Positions 9,617 to 18,834 of a stretch of 40,027 bases of DNA are shown piece by piece. A program made the position numbers and the translations under genes. The notes under the pieces were generated by a model that did not search any database, was not told the origin of the DNA, and saw nothing but the letters and a program-made list of their open reading frames with translations. The DNA comes from Nanobdellota archaeon (lineage in GTDB: Archaea > Nanobdellota > Nanobdellia > Woesearchaeales > GW2011-AR4), in contig JADFLA010000007.1 in the NCBI GenBank assembly GCA_022564635.1, forward strand, positions 1 through 40,027, read 5' to 3'. Numbering within the stretch: position 1 is the stretch's first letter; each line of letters starts with the position of its first letter.

Positions 9617-10561
9617 ATGGTGTACCTAGAAAAAAAGGAAATTGGCAAGGAAACATATTTTTATTTGGTTAAGAATATAAGACTTAATAAACAATTTAAA
9701 AAATTTAGGATTTATTTAGGAAAAGGTAAAATTTCCAAAATAAAGTTGCAAGAATTAAAGTCTAAGTATTCTAAAGTTCTGGGGCAGAGAATAAAAAATT
9801 ATTTAGTTTTGCATGATCCTCTGTTAGGATTGTTATCAAAAAAACAAATTAAATCTCTAGACAAAATCAAAAGAGAGTATAAAAAACATTATAAAAAATT
9901 ACCTAGAGAGGTTAGAGAAAAACATTATGAAGATTTTCTCGTAAGATTTACCTATAATACAAATGCAATAGAGGGGTCAACAGTAACATTAAATGAGACT
10001 AGGCTTATTCTTTTAGACAAAATAACTCCACCAAATAAGACTTTAAGAGAATTAAAAGAGGTAGAGAATCATAAAAGTGCCTTTGAGTTTATATTAAAGT
10101 ATAAAGGAGATATAACAAACCAATTTGTATTTGAAATACATAGAATTTTAACTACAGGAATATTATCTAAAAGTACTTCTGGAAAATTTAGAAAAGTTCA
10201 GGTTTTTATAGCTGGTGTTGAGAAGATACCTCCAAAACCTAAATTTATAGAGAAAGAATTTAAAGATTTAATGGGATGGTACAATAAAAATAAGAAAAAA
10301 TATCATCCAGTAATTTTGACTTCATATTTTCATGCTGCTTTTGAGGGAATTCATCCTTTTATAGATTTTAATGGTAGAAGCGGAAGATTACTGCTAAACT
10401 TTATTTTAATGAAACATAACGTTCCAATTATTGATATAAAATATAATGACAGACTTAAATATTATGAATCATTAAGAAAAGCTCAAGAGGGAAATTTAGG
10501 ACCATTTGTTAATTTGATAGTTAAGTATCTAAAAGATGAATTGAATAAAGTAAAAGTTTAA
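9617..10561 (+). CDS. Fic-domain protein (putative AMP transferase), class II-like
   Basis: Fic motif HPFIDFNGRSGR and upstream inhibitory-helix motif (S/T)xxxE(G/N) as TNAIEG in TYNTNAIEGSTVTLNET. Confidence 0.88.
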   Translation: MVYLEKKEIGKETYFYLVKNIRLNKQFKKFRIYLGKGKISKIKLQELKSKYSKVLGQRIKNYLVLHDPLLGLLSKKQIKSLDKIKREYKKHYKKLPREVREKHYEDFLVRFTYNTNAIEGSTVTLNETRLILLDKITPPNKTLRELKEVENHKSAFEFILKYKGDITNQFVFEIHRILTTGILSKSTSGKFRKVQVFIAGVEKIPPKPKFIEKEFKDLMGWYNKNKKKYHPVILTSYFHAAFEGIHPFIDFNGRSGRLLLNFILMKHNVPIIDIKYNDRLKYYESLRKAQEGNLGPFVNLIVKYLKDELNKVKV

Positions 10562-10609
10562 ATATATTAAAAATCGCTAGTAATGTAAATATAGAAAAAA
10601 GGGTTATAA

Positions 10610-10643
10610 GATAATAAATAGAGGTGGTTTGGGAAGAGTTCTG
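10610..10643. repeat. Direct repeat, right copy flanking fic gene
   Basis: gataataaatagaggtggtttgggaagagttctg; mate of 9521-9553. Confidence 0.85.
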
Positions 10644-10670
10644 GGAGTTTGATTTAGCTAGGTAAGTAAA

Positions 10671-13600
10671 ATGTTGTTTAGAGGCAAAAGAGGGCAATGG
10701 CAATTTTTGCTTAAGGCTGGTAGTTTGGCTAAAGGCCTTAAGTCTGGTGCTGGCAGAGCGCTTAATGCTGCTCGTGGTATTAAAGAAAGTGCTGGGGAGG
10801 TTGGGGAAAGATTACGGCAACAACGTCAAAAGCGCCAGCAAGATAAGTTGGACCTAGAAATTTGGCGACGAGAGCAACAGGAACGACAGCAACAACAATC
10901 CCCACAACAAGGTCCTCAACAACCTGGGCAAAGTCGTTTTGGCGGTATAAGAAGTGGCGTGGCTGCAGGAGTAGGTCTCATGGGTGGTTTGGCTGTTGGT
11001 GGTATTAAAAAAACCAGCGGCGCTACTATTTTTATTATTCTTGCATTTTTGTTGTTCTTGTTTGACGTTATTGTAGATTATAAAGGGTTTAATATAACAA
11101 GTGTAGAATCTTTTTTTGAATTAGGGAGGGTTATTTTATCTCTTGGATATGTAATAGGTGTATGGGTTTTCTTTATTTGGTTTGTATCACGTGATAGAAG
11201 TTTCCAAGCTATGATTTCTTGGGTTTTTGTTTTGATAATTATAATTCTTTCATTAGGCATCTCAGTTAAGTTGAATCCATTAGCAGTAATTCATATTATT
11301 TTTATACTAATTTTCTGGATGTCCTTTATAAGGCAAAGAGAAGAAAATGTAGTCCGAGCGAACACATTTTTAGTTTTGCTTTTGGTAGCTGATTTATATG
11401 CTTATTCTTTATTTAATATTTTATCCCCAAAAATGGCTGAGTTTTTTGTTGGCTTTCCTTTTTTATTTATTTTAGTTGTAGTTTATATTTTTGAGCAAAC
11501 AAACAATATATTTGCATTAATTTTGATGATTGGTGTTGTAGCGTGGTATTTTTTATTAGGTGCTCCTCAATTTGCAGAAAAGTTAGACATAGCAGGAATT
11601 GAGGGTATTAAAACAAGGATTCCATCTCTATCTGAGCTTCCTGGACTGATTGGAGAAAAACTGATAAGTAATCCTATTGAAAGGCTTACTGAAGCAGGAA
11701 GCGCATGGCTCTCTGGTCAAATTCAATATGCGGTAACTGGTAAGGTTGAACAAAATCAATTTGAGCCTTTAGGCGTTTATTTAGATAATGTGGAGTCTGT
11801 GGCATCTAGATATTATATTGATGAGTATAGAGACGAAGACACTGGTGAAACTATTGATAAATATGAAGAGGTCATTATTTATGGCACAGTAAGGGGTAGA
11901 ACATTGGATGATCCAATTAATCTAAGGGTTGGATGTTTTGTCGAAAGGGATGGTAAGAAAGAACATGCAGAACTTGAAGACCCCAGGGATAAATTTACTA
12001 TATTTGCTTTTGAAGAGCAGGATTTTGCATGCACTTTTACTGAAGATCAATTAAAAGGAGGGAAGGTTTTGAAAGAAGGCTCTAATACTATAACCACGTT
12101 TGCAGACTTTAATTTTGAGACACTTGCTTTCCAAAAAGTTTATTTTATGGATAGGGAAAGGTTAAGGGCTATGACAAGGGAAGGTTTAGATGTTTTTGAT
12201 GAATTTGGTATTAAAGACAAAAGACCTGTTCCGGTTTATACCAATGGTCCTGTGGCTATAGAAATGGGGACAACCAGTCCGTTAGTAGGTGTAAGTGAAA
12301 ATTACCTTGCATTTCCGAGGTTTAGTTTGGCTATAAAAAACAGGGAAGGCTGGCAGGGTCGAATAACAGGATTAAAGGAACTTGTTTTGCTGCTTCCAAA
12401 GGGTGTTAGGATAGAGAATCCTGGTATTAAAATTAAAAAATACACAACTATGATAGAGGGTCTAGATGGAGAGGCTATAGAGGAAGTAACTTTTATAGAG
12501 GAAGAAACTAAGGAAAAAGATTGTAATGTTAGATTTAGACCTTATGGCATTGAGGATTGCCAAAATTCGTGTGAAATATTTGTATTAAATGAGTGTAATG
12601 ATGTATGTAAAGGTTATGGAGCTGGAACTTCAGATGAACAAACATGTCGAATAGAATGTACTGCCGGTCAGGAAGATTGTAAAGACGAATGCCAATTTTT
12701 GTTTGATGATCGTGATCAAGAGTATAAGGGTTATGCTTTAGCTCAAACTGCTATTGATAAACTTCAAAAGAGGGTGTATGATGAAGAAGATGCTACACGT
12801 TTTGAACGCTTTAACTGCAAGCTTAATCCTATACGGAATCAGGTTTTAGGAAACACCCCCATAACAACTAAGTTTTTCAGGGTAAAGGTCAGATATGATT
12901 ATACTGTTGAAGAGGCTATTACTGTACAGATTGTAAAAGCTCCAGAAATTGGAGATATTGAGGAAGTTAAAAAGGAAAAAGTTGGGCCTGGAGTTCCGTC
13001 TTTTACAGAGTCAAATGTAGTCACACTTTATGAACATGAGAAACGCGGAGGAGATAAAATTGGATTTGGTATAGGAGAAGTACCACAAATTAGTAAACTT
13101 AATGATGAAATTTCTTCTATAGATGTGAAACCAGGATATGTGATTACATACTATGAAGATAAAGATTATAAGAAAGCTTGCAGAACCGATATTGATTATG
13201 TCCCTAATCTTAAAGATGTAGGGGTAGTTGTATATCGAAGATCGCTTCCGGATGATCTTACAATTAACGACGAAATAAGCTCATTAAACGTATCAAAGTT
13301 TGAAGGTGCTGTTTTATATGAAGATGAAAACTTTAAAGGAAGGTCGGATTATTATGGATCAGACGCTAATAATTTTGATAATAAGTGTCTAGATGATTCA
13401 GGCGTTGTAGCGGATAACAAAGTTACTTCAATAATAGTTGCTCCTGGTTATCAGGCAATACTTTACAAGGATGACAATTTTAATGACTTGTCTGATCCGG
13501 TATATGAAACAGATTGCAGTGACGATAAAGTAAGATGTATTCCTGAAACAATAAAAGAAGAGGTAACAAAAATTGGTGATCTGGGTGAACTAAGTGAACT

Positions 13601-13991
13601 TAAAGGTTCTAATCGTGAAGGTTTCGATAGGGATACAAGCTCGATAAGAATTGTTGGTAAAACTAAGGATTCTATACTACAAGCAACTTGCGAAGGCAGA
13701 GACATCATTCTTGCAACTCGTTTACCTACAGCAACTGAAGAATCTGCATTGTCTGTCTGTCAGAAACGTTGTACTGCTTTATATCCTGGCAAAGTTGCTG
13801 AGGTAAGGGAAATAGAAGTCCAACCTTATGAAGGTGTTCAAATTTTGAGTGACGGGTTATGTGAAGGGAATGCATGGGCAGAAGATTTTATTGTTACAGT
13901 AAATTCTAAGGCAGATAAAAATACAATTGAGAAGATTGGATGGAATTGTTTTTGCAAAAAAGACTTGAGTGATGAATTCGAGGGTATATGA
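10671..13991 (+). CDS. Large multi-TM envelope protein with C-terminal beta/gamma-crystallin-like region
   Basis: Gln/Arg-rich N-terminus; several hydrophobic helices (TIFIILAFLLFLFDVIV, VILSLGYVIGVWVFFIWFV, etc.); Cys-rich segment; beta/gamma-crystallin-type repeats VVTLYEHEKRGG...NDEISSIDV, NDEISSLNV...AVLYEDENFKGRS, DNKVTSIIV...AILYKDDNF. Confidence 0.7.
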   Translation: MLFRGKRGQWQFLLKAGSLAKGLKSGAGRALNAARGIKESAGEVGERLRQQRQKRQQDKLDLEIWRREQQERQQQQSPQQGPQQPGQSRFGGIRSGVAAGVGLMGGLAVGGIKKTSGATIFIILAFLLFLFDVIVDYKGFNITSVESFFELGRVILSLGYVIGVWVFFIWFVSRDRSFQAMISWVFVLIIIILSLGISVKLNPLAVIHIIFILIFWMSFIRQREENVVRANTFLVLLLVADLYAYSLFNILSPKMAEFFVGFPFLFILVVVYIFEQTNNIFALILMIGVVAWYFLLGAPQFAEKLDIAGIEGIKTRIPSLSELPGLIGEKLISNPIERLTEAGSAWLSGQIQYAVTGKVEQNQFEPLGVYLDNVESVASRYYIDEYRDEDTGETIDKYEEVIIYGTVRGRTLDDPINLRVGCFVERDGKKEHAELEDPRDKFTIFAFEEQDFACTFTEDQLKGGKVLKEGSNTITTFADFNFETLAFQKVYFMDRERLRAMTREGLDVFDEFGIKDKRPVPVYTNGPVAIEMGTTSPLVGVSENYLAFPRFSLAIKNREGWQGRITGLKELVLLLPKGVRIENPGIKIKKYTTMIEGLDGEAIEEVTFIEEETKEKDCNVRFRPYGIEDCQNSCEIFVLNECNDVCKGYGAGTSDEQTCRIECTAGQEDCKDECQFLFDDRDQEYKGYALAQTAIDKLQKRVYDEEDATRFERFNCKLNPIRNQVLGNTPITTKFFRVKVRYDYTVEEAITVQIVKAPEIGDIEEVKKEKVGPGVPSFTESNVVTLYEHEKRGGDKIGFGIGEVPQISKLNDEISSIDVKPGYVITYYEDKDYKKACRTDIDYVPNLKDVGVVVYRRSLPDDLTINDEISSLNVSKFEGAVLYEDENFKGRSDYYGSDANNFDNKCLDDSGVVADNKVTSIIVAPGYQAILYKDDNFNDLSDPVYETDCSDDKVRCIPETIKEEVTKIGDLGELSELKGSNREGFDRDTSSIRIVGKTKDSILQATCEGRDIILATRLPTATEESALSVCQKRCTALYPGKVAEVREIEVQPYEGVQILSDGLCEGNAWAEDFIVTVNSKADKNTIEKIGWNCFCKKDLSDEFEGI

Positions 13992-14132
13992 CCATAGAAT
14001 AACTAACTGATACAGATACTAATTAAAACTTATTAAATAGTGCATTATAAAATTATCAATTATGAGCCAGTAATGTTTCGGGTTTATTGTGCTTTCAAAT
14101 ATGCATGCGTTTTTAGATAGGGAATGTGAACG

Positions 14133-15476
14133 ATGAAAAAAATAATTTTCGTTTTTGTTGTAGTAAGTTTGCTTTTAATAGTTGGATGTACTGGAGGCTC
14201 TAGAGATAAATCACCCATAACTGATGTTGATGTAAGGAAAGGAACAGATGGGCTTACTATGGAATTTACAAAGAATGCTCCTCCTTTAAGAGTTTTTGAA
14301 GACAGTATTTTTCCGATAGCCGTAATTTTAAAGAATAGAGGTGCTACTGATATAGAACCTGTTGATGTAGAATATATTGAAAGTGAAGAAGGGTATGCTT
14401 CTGAAGATGAGCAACCTTCAAAGCCTGTTAAAAGAATAAAAACTGTAAAAGGAAGTTTGGTTTTTGGATTTGAAACAACTTTTGTCGATTTAAGTGAGAA
14501 GGTTAAAGAAAGAAGTCTTGAAAGTGAAAAAAATAGTCTTGAGAATGAGAGAAGTCAGTTGAAAGATAAAAAAAGAATTCTAGAAAATGAGATGAATTTT
14601 ATACTAGAAGAGCCAGGTACTGGAGATGTTGATAGTAGGTTTAATGAAATTGATGAGGAATTAAGTGGAATTAAGGTGAGGAATGATGAAATTAATGACA
14701 GGATAATTGAAATATCGGTAGAGGTGATTGATGTTAGAAAGAAACTGAATTTAATAGAAAATGATTTACTTGATGAGATAAAAGGAAAATCTATATTTAG
14801 CCCCAATGGAGATCAAGAATTAATAACAATAAATGCCCAAACTAAAAAGATAGGTGCGCAAAGTGAAACACGACCATCTACTATATTGGCAACTGCATGC
14901 TATCCATACAAAACTATTTTTGGGGCTTCTGTTTGCATTGATACTGATATTTATGGAGAAAGGAGGGGAAAAAAGGTATGTAGCATTACTGATTTAAGAT
15001 TTGGCGAGGGACAAGGTGCTCCAGTTGCTATAACTAAAATAGAAACTAGAATGTTGCCATTGCCAGAAGACAGTAATTTAGTAAAGCCTCACTTTTTAAT
15101 CCATATAGAGAACAAAGGCAATGGTGAAGTTGTAGAATTAAGTAAGGTAGAGCAAGCATGTACAAGTGAGCGATTGGATTACAGGTCTTTTAATACAATA
15201 ATAATTAAGGCTTCATTATCTGGCAAACCTCTGGATTGCAGAATAAAAAAAGAAGGTCCTAAAGCTGAACCTCCACCTCCAGCACCAACGACAATAAGGC
15301 TTAGGGACAAAGAAAATTTGGTTAGATGTACTTTAGAATTAATACCGGGTGAAGTAGATGAACTTATTGATATAAATAGGGATGCTTATATAGCACCATT
15401 AAGTATAGAACTTGAATATGGATATACTTTTACTATATCGAAAGATATAATAATAGAAAAGATTTTAACATATTAA
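14133..15476 (+). CDS. Surface lipoprotein, core-module family member 1
   Basis: Lipobox SLLLIVGC. Core motifs GLTMEF..NAPP, ILATACYPYKTIFGASVCID, GQGAPVAITKIE, IELEYGYTFTISKDI. Coiled-coil-like insertion. Confidence 0.7.
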   Translation: MKKIIFVFVVVSLLLIVGCTGGSRDKSPITDVDVRKGTDGLTMEFTKNAPPLRVFEDSIFPIAVILKNRGATDIEPVDVEYIESEEGYASEDEQPSKPVKRIKTVKGSLVFGFETTFVDLSEKVKERSLESEKNSLENERSQLKDKKRILENEMNFILEEPGTGDVDSRFNEIDEELSGIKVRNDEINDRIIEISVEVIDVRKKLNLIENDLLDEIKGKSIFSPNGDQELITINAQTKKIGAQSETRPSTILATACYPYKTIFGASVCIDTDIYGERRGKKVCSITDLRFGEGQGAPVAITKIETRMLPLPEDSNLVKPHFLIHIENKGNGEVVELSKVEQACTSERLDYRSFNTIIIKASLSGKPLDCRIKKEGPKAEPPPPAPTTIRLRDKENLVRCTLELIPGEVDELIDINRDAYIAPLSIELEYGYTFTISKDIIIEKILTY

Positions 15477-15477
15477 G

Positions 15478-18400
15478 ATGAGTAAAAAAAAGAGAATTGG
15501 ATTTCTGTCATTATTTCTCTTATTGCTCGTTATATTTATCTCTAGTTGTGGTTTAATAAAAAAAGATGAAGGAGATGGTGCTAAATTTGAAAGAGGTGCA
15601 CAAGGTTTAGTAATGGATTTTGTTCAAAACTATCCTCAACAAAAATTTTTAGTGAGTAACGAGGATGAGGACATAGTTGTTGCAATAAATGTTAGAAATA
15701 TAGGCACTTATCCTATAAAAAGTTCAAAGAAAAGTCAAGATGAAGAAGAAGGTATTTTTGGGTTAGGTAAGATTTATATCAGCGGTTTTGATGACGAAAT
15801 TATTGATATGAGTGGATTAACAGATGAGGATATAACTAAATTAAAAAATTCTGATAGGGTTGATATCAGTGAACTTGCGCTGGAGGAATTGCTTGCTATA
15901 AGGGACGAGTATTATCCTCAAATAAAGAATGACCAAATAAATAATAGAAAGACTACTCTTGTTACAATTAATGTGGTAGGAATTTTAGATGAAAAGAAAA
16001 AAGATGCAATATTAAACCTCTATAAAAAGGGTACACAGAAAGCAAGAAGATCTAAAAGTTTGTCTGGAATGTTTTTACAGCCTGCCAGTGAAATTAATCC
16101 TAAAGGGGGTTTTGATTCAACTGAATTTGAAGGGAAAATCAAGGCTGATAAAATAATAGTTGACCAGTATGATCCTGTTATTCTGGCTACTGCTTGTTAT
16201 CCTTATTTTACAAAAGCATCTCCAACAGTTTGTATTGATCCTTTTCCATTTGAACATAGGGAGGAAAAGGTTTGTGAAATTGGAAGTGTAACCTTATCAA
16301 GCCAGGGAGCTCCTATTGCAGTAACAAAAGTTGAGCAAGAAGCTGCAACAGGAAAAATACAATTCAAAATCCATATAAAAAATGTTGGAGATGGTGATGT
16401 TATATGGAACAAAGATACATCAGAAGACATATCAAAACTTGATGGTTTATTGAATAGGTGCAGTCCTTTGGGTGGGGGAATATTAAAGAGGAAAGATTTT
16501 GATAGGGTACAATTAGAAAGTATAAAAATTGGGAATGTGGATATGTTTAAAGAAAGAAAGTGTAGCCCTTTTGCTGACGGAACAGATAATATTGTAAAAC
16601 TCTTTAATGGAGAGGGATTCGTTATATGTACTTTAAACGTACGGGATTTGGGCAGTATTCAATCTGCTTATACATCACCATTAAACATAGAGTTAAGATA
16701 TGCTTACAGGTCAACAATTTCAAAACAGATTAAGATATCTAAATTGACTACTATAGATTCTGAGCCAACAGATTCAAGACCTACAACTCGAGAACGTGCA
16801 GAAGAAAGACCACCAGATATTCCTGCTGAAACAGGAGTACCTTCAATACCTATCGAACAAATTGATACAGTTTCAGGCCCAACAGGAACTGTAAAAATTA
16901 ACAATGATGATAAAGCCACATCAAAAACTTCTGTTACTTTATCATTTACATGTTCTGATCCTATTGGATGTAAAAATATGAAGGTAGCTAATACTCAGGC
17001 AGCTCTTAAAAGTGCACTACTTATCCCATATATCACAAAAATGTCTCGGCTAATACCTTCAGGGGATGGGACAAAATATGTTTGGGTGAGATTTCAAAAT
17101 CGGGCTGATATTTGGAGTCATGAGTTTGTCGATAGTATATTATTGAGGACGATAGGTCCGACAGGATCCATTAAAATTGATGAAGATGCCAAAAATACAT
17201 TAACAAAATCTGTTATATTGAATCTGCATTGTTCTGATCCGAGTGGATGCAAAAGGATGAGGATAGCTAATGAGCAAAAAGATCTTGCCTATGCAACACA
17301 GAAAATATACGATTCTTTAGTACCCTCCTGGGAGCTATCGACTGCGGATGGTACAAAAACAAAGGCTGTTTGGGTGCAATTTGAAAATGAAGTTGGACTA
17401 TGGGGCAATGAGCTTGTTGATACAATTATATTTGGTGCACTACCTCCTGGTACAATTATGATTGATGAAGATGCATCCACTACTTCAACAACAAAGGTTT
17501 TTTTAAATCTATTTTGCTCTGATCCTAGTGGATGCACAAATATGCAGATAGCTAATAAACGGAAAGATTTTGATAATGCAAAAATAATTCCATTTTCTTC
17601 GCCAATAAATTGGTTTCTTCCGTCTGGGGATGGGACAAAGAGTGTATGGTTCAAGTACTTAAGTGGAAATAACATTTGGAGTGAAGCATTTGCTGATTCA
17701 ATAATATTAAGTACCTTAGATCTACTTGGTGATATTTTAATTGATGATGATGCTTTAACTACATCAACAAGCTTAGTTACGTTAAGACTCTATTGCTTTG
17801 ACAAAAGTGGATGTGATAAGATGCAGATAGCGGATACATATTCTGGTCTTGCAGGCGCAGATTCTGAGGATTTTAAACCAGAAATACTCTGGACACTGCC
17901 GTCAGGAGATGGTACTAAAATTGTATGGTTTAGGTACTTAAATGGAAATCAAATTTGGAGTGAAGCATTTTTTGACAAAATTACGTTAGGAAAAATACCA
18001 ACAGGTACCGTTAAAATCAATTTTGATAATAAGGCAACAACATCGACAGCAGTTATATTAACATTTACTTGTTCTGAACCCAATGGATGTAAAAATATGC
18101 AGATAGCACATACTGATGCAACTCTTCCATTTGCACCTATAAGGGAATTTAAAGATCAAACAAATGATTGGATACTAACATCAGGAGATGGACCAAAATC
18201 TGTTTTTGTAAGATTTCAAAATGAAGATGGCTTTTGGGGTAATGGGAATGCTGATGTTATAATATTAAGGACATCGGGTCCAACAGGAACTGTTAAAATT
18301 AATGGTGTTGCTGAGAGCACTTCATCAAGGTCGGTTGATTTATCACTTTCTTGCAAGGATCTAAGCGGATGTAAAAATATGCAGATATCAAATAATAGAG

Positions 18401-18564
18401 TGGGTCTTGAAAATAAACCAGTGATAGATTATTCCCCATCATTATCATGGTATTTACCAACATCTGGGGAGGGTACAAAATATGTCTATGTAAGATTCCA
18501 AAATTATGCCGATCTTTGGAGTGGAACCATTCTTGATAGAATAGAGTTAAGTACATCAAGTTAA
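15478..18564 (+). CDS. Surface lipoprotein, core-module family member 2, with six C-terminal Ig-like repeats
   Basis: Lipobox VIFISSC. Core motifs GLVMDF..NYP, ILATACYPYFTKASPTVCID, SQGAPIAVTKVE, IELRYAYRSTISKQI. Six tandem repeats after residue ~466. Confidence 0.75.
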   Translation: MSKKKRIGFLSLFLLLLVIFISSCGLIKKDEGDGAKFERGAQGLVMDFVQNYPQQKFLVSNEDEDIVVAINVRNIGTYPIKSSKKSQDEEEGIFGLGKIYISGFDDEIIDMSGLTDEDITKLKNSDRVDISELALEELLAIRDEYYPQIKNDQINNRKTTLVTINVVGILDEKKKDAILNLYKKGTQKARRSKSLSGMFLQPASEINPKGGFDSTEFEGKIKADKIIVDQYDPVILATACYPYFTKASPTVCIDPFPFEHREEKVCEIGSVTLSSQGAPIAVTKVEQEAATGKIQFKIHIKNVGDGDVIWNKDTSEDISKLDGLLNRCSPLGGGILKRKDFDRVQLESIKIGNVDMFKERKCSPFADGTDNIVKLFNGEGFVICTLNVRDLGSIQSAYTSPLNIELRYAYRSTISKQIKISKLTTIDSEPTDSRPTTRERAEERPPDIPAETGVPSIPIEQIDTVSGPTGTVKINNDDKATSKTSVTLSFTCSDPIGCKNMKVANTQAALKSALLIPYITKMSRLIPSGDGTKYVWVRFQNRADIWSHEFVDSILLRTIGPTGSIKIDEDAKNTLTKSVILNLHCSDPSGCKRMRIANEQKDLAYATQKIYDSLVPSWELSTADGTKTKAVWVQFENEVGLWGNELVDTIIFGALPPGTIMIDEDASTTSTTKVFLNLFCSDPSGCTNMQIANKRKDFDNAKIIPFSSPINWFLPSGDGTKSVWFKYLSGNNIWSEAFADSIILSTLDLLGDILIDDDALTTSTSLVTLRLYCFDKSGCDKMQIADTYSGLAGADSEDFKPEILWTLPSGDGTKIVWFRYLNGNQIWSEAFFDKITLGKIPTGTVKINFDNKATTSTAVILTFTCSEPNGCKNMQIAHTDATLPFAPIREFKDQTNDWILTSGDGPKSVFVRFQNEDGFWGNGNADVIILRTSGPTGTVKINGVAESTSSRSVDLSLSCKDLSGCKNMQISNNRVGLENKPVIDYSPSLSWYLPTSGEGTKYVYVRFQNYADLWSGTILDRIELSTSS
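16876..18561 (+). repeat. Six in-frame ~93-aa protein-domain repeats
   Basis: Repeat starts at about 16876, 17155, 17440, 17716, 17995, 18277. Each has G(T/S/D)(I/V)xI...(T/H/F/Y/S)CxxxxGCxxM...(S/T)GDGxKxVWVRFxN...W...DxIxL. Confidence 0.9.
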
Positions 18565-18834
18565 AAATCATCTTGTTCAACTTAGTAGGCAACTAAAATC
18601 ACTTTAAATAATACCTTATACTTATTGTGTAAAGTTAACACCAATAATTTATTGAAAAAAATACAGGTCAATTATATATGCATCGTATAATGATTATTTT
18701 AAACGATAATTTTTTTACAATGAAAAAATATAAAATTAATTTTTATTCTTTTTGAAGTAAAATTATTTTATTGACTAAGAGAATATAGAAACCTTTAAAT
18801 AAAAGAAATCAAATTATAAATCAGTTATTAAAAA

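Noticed and set aside
17289-17675. 128-aa minus ORF inside the repeat lipoprotein
   Set aside because: Antisense to a clearly coding region with conserved protein repeats.
16876-18561. CRISPR-like periodicity
   Set aside because: The ~280-bp period is protein-domain repetition in frame, not short identical repeats with spacers.
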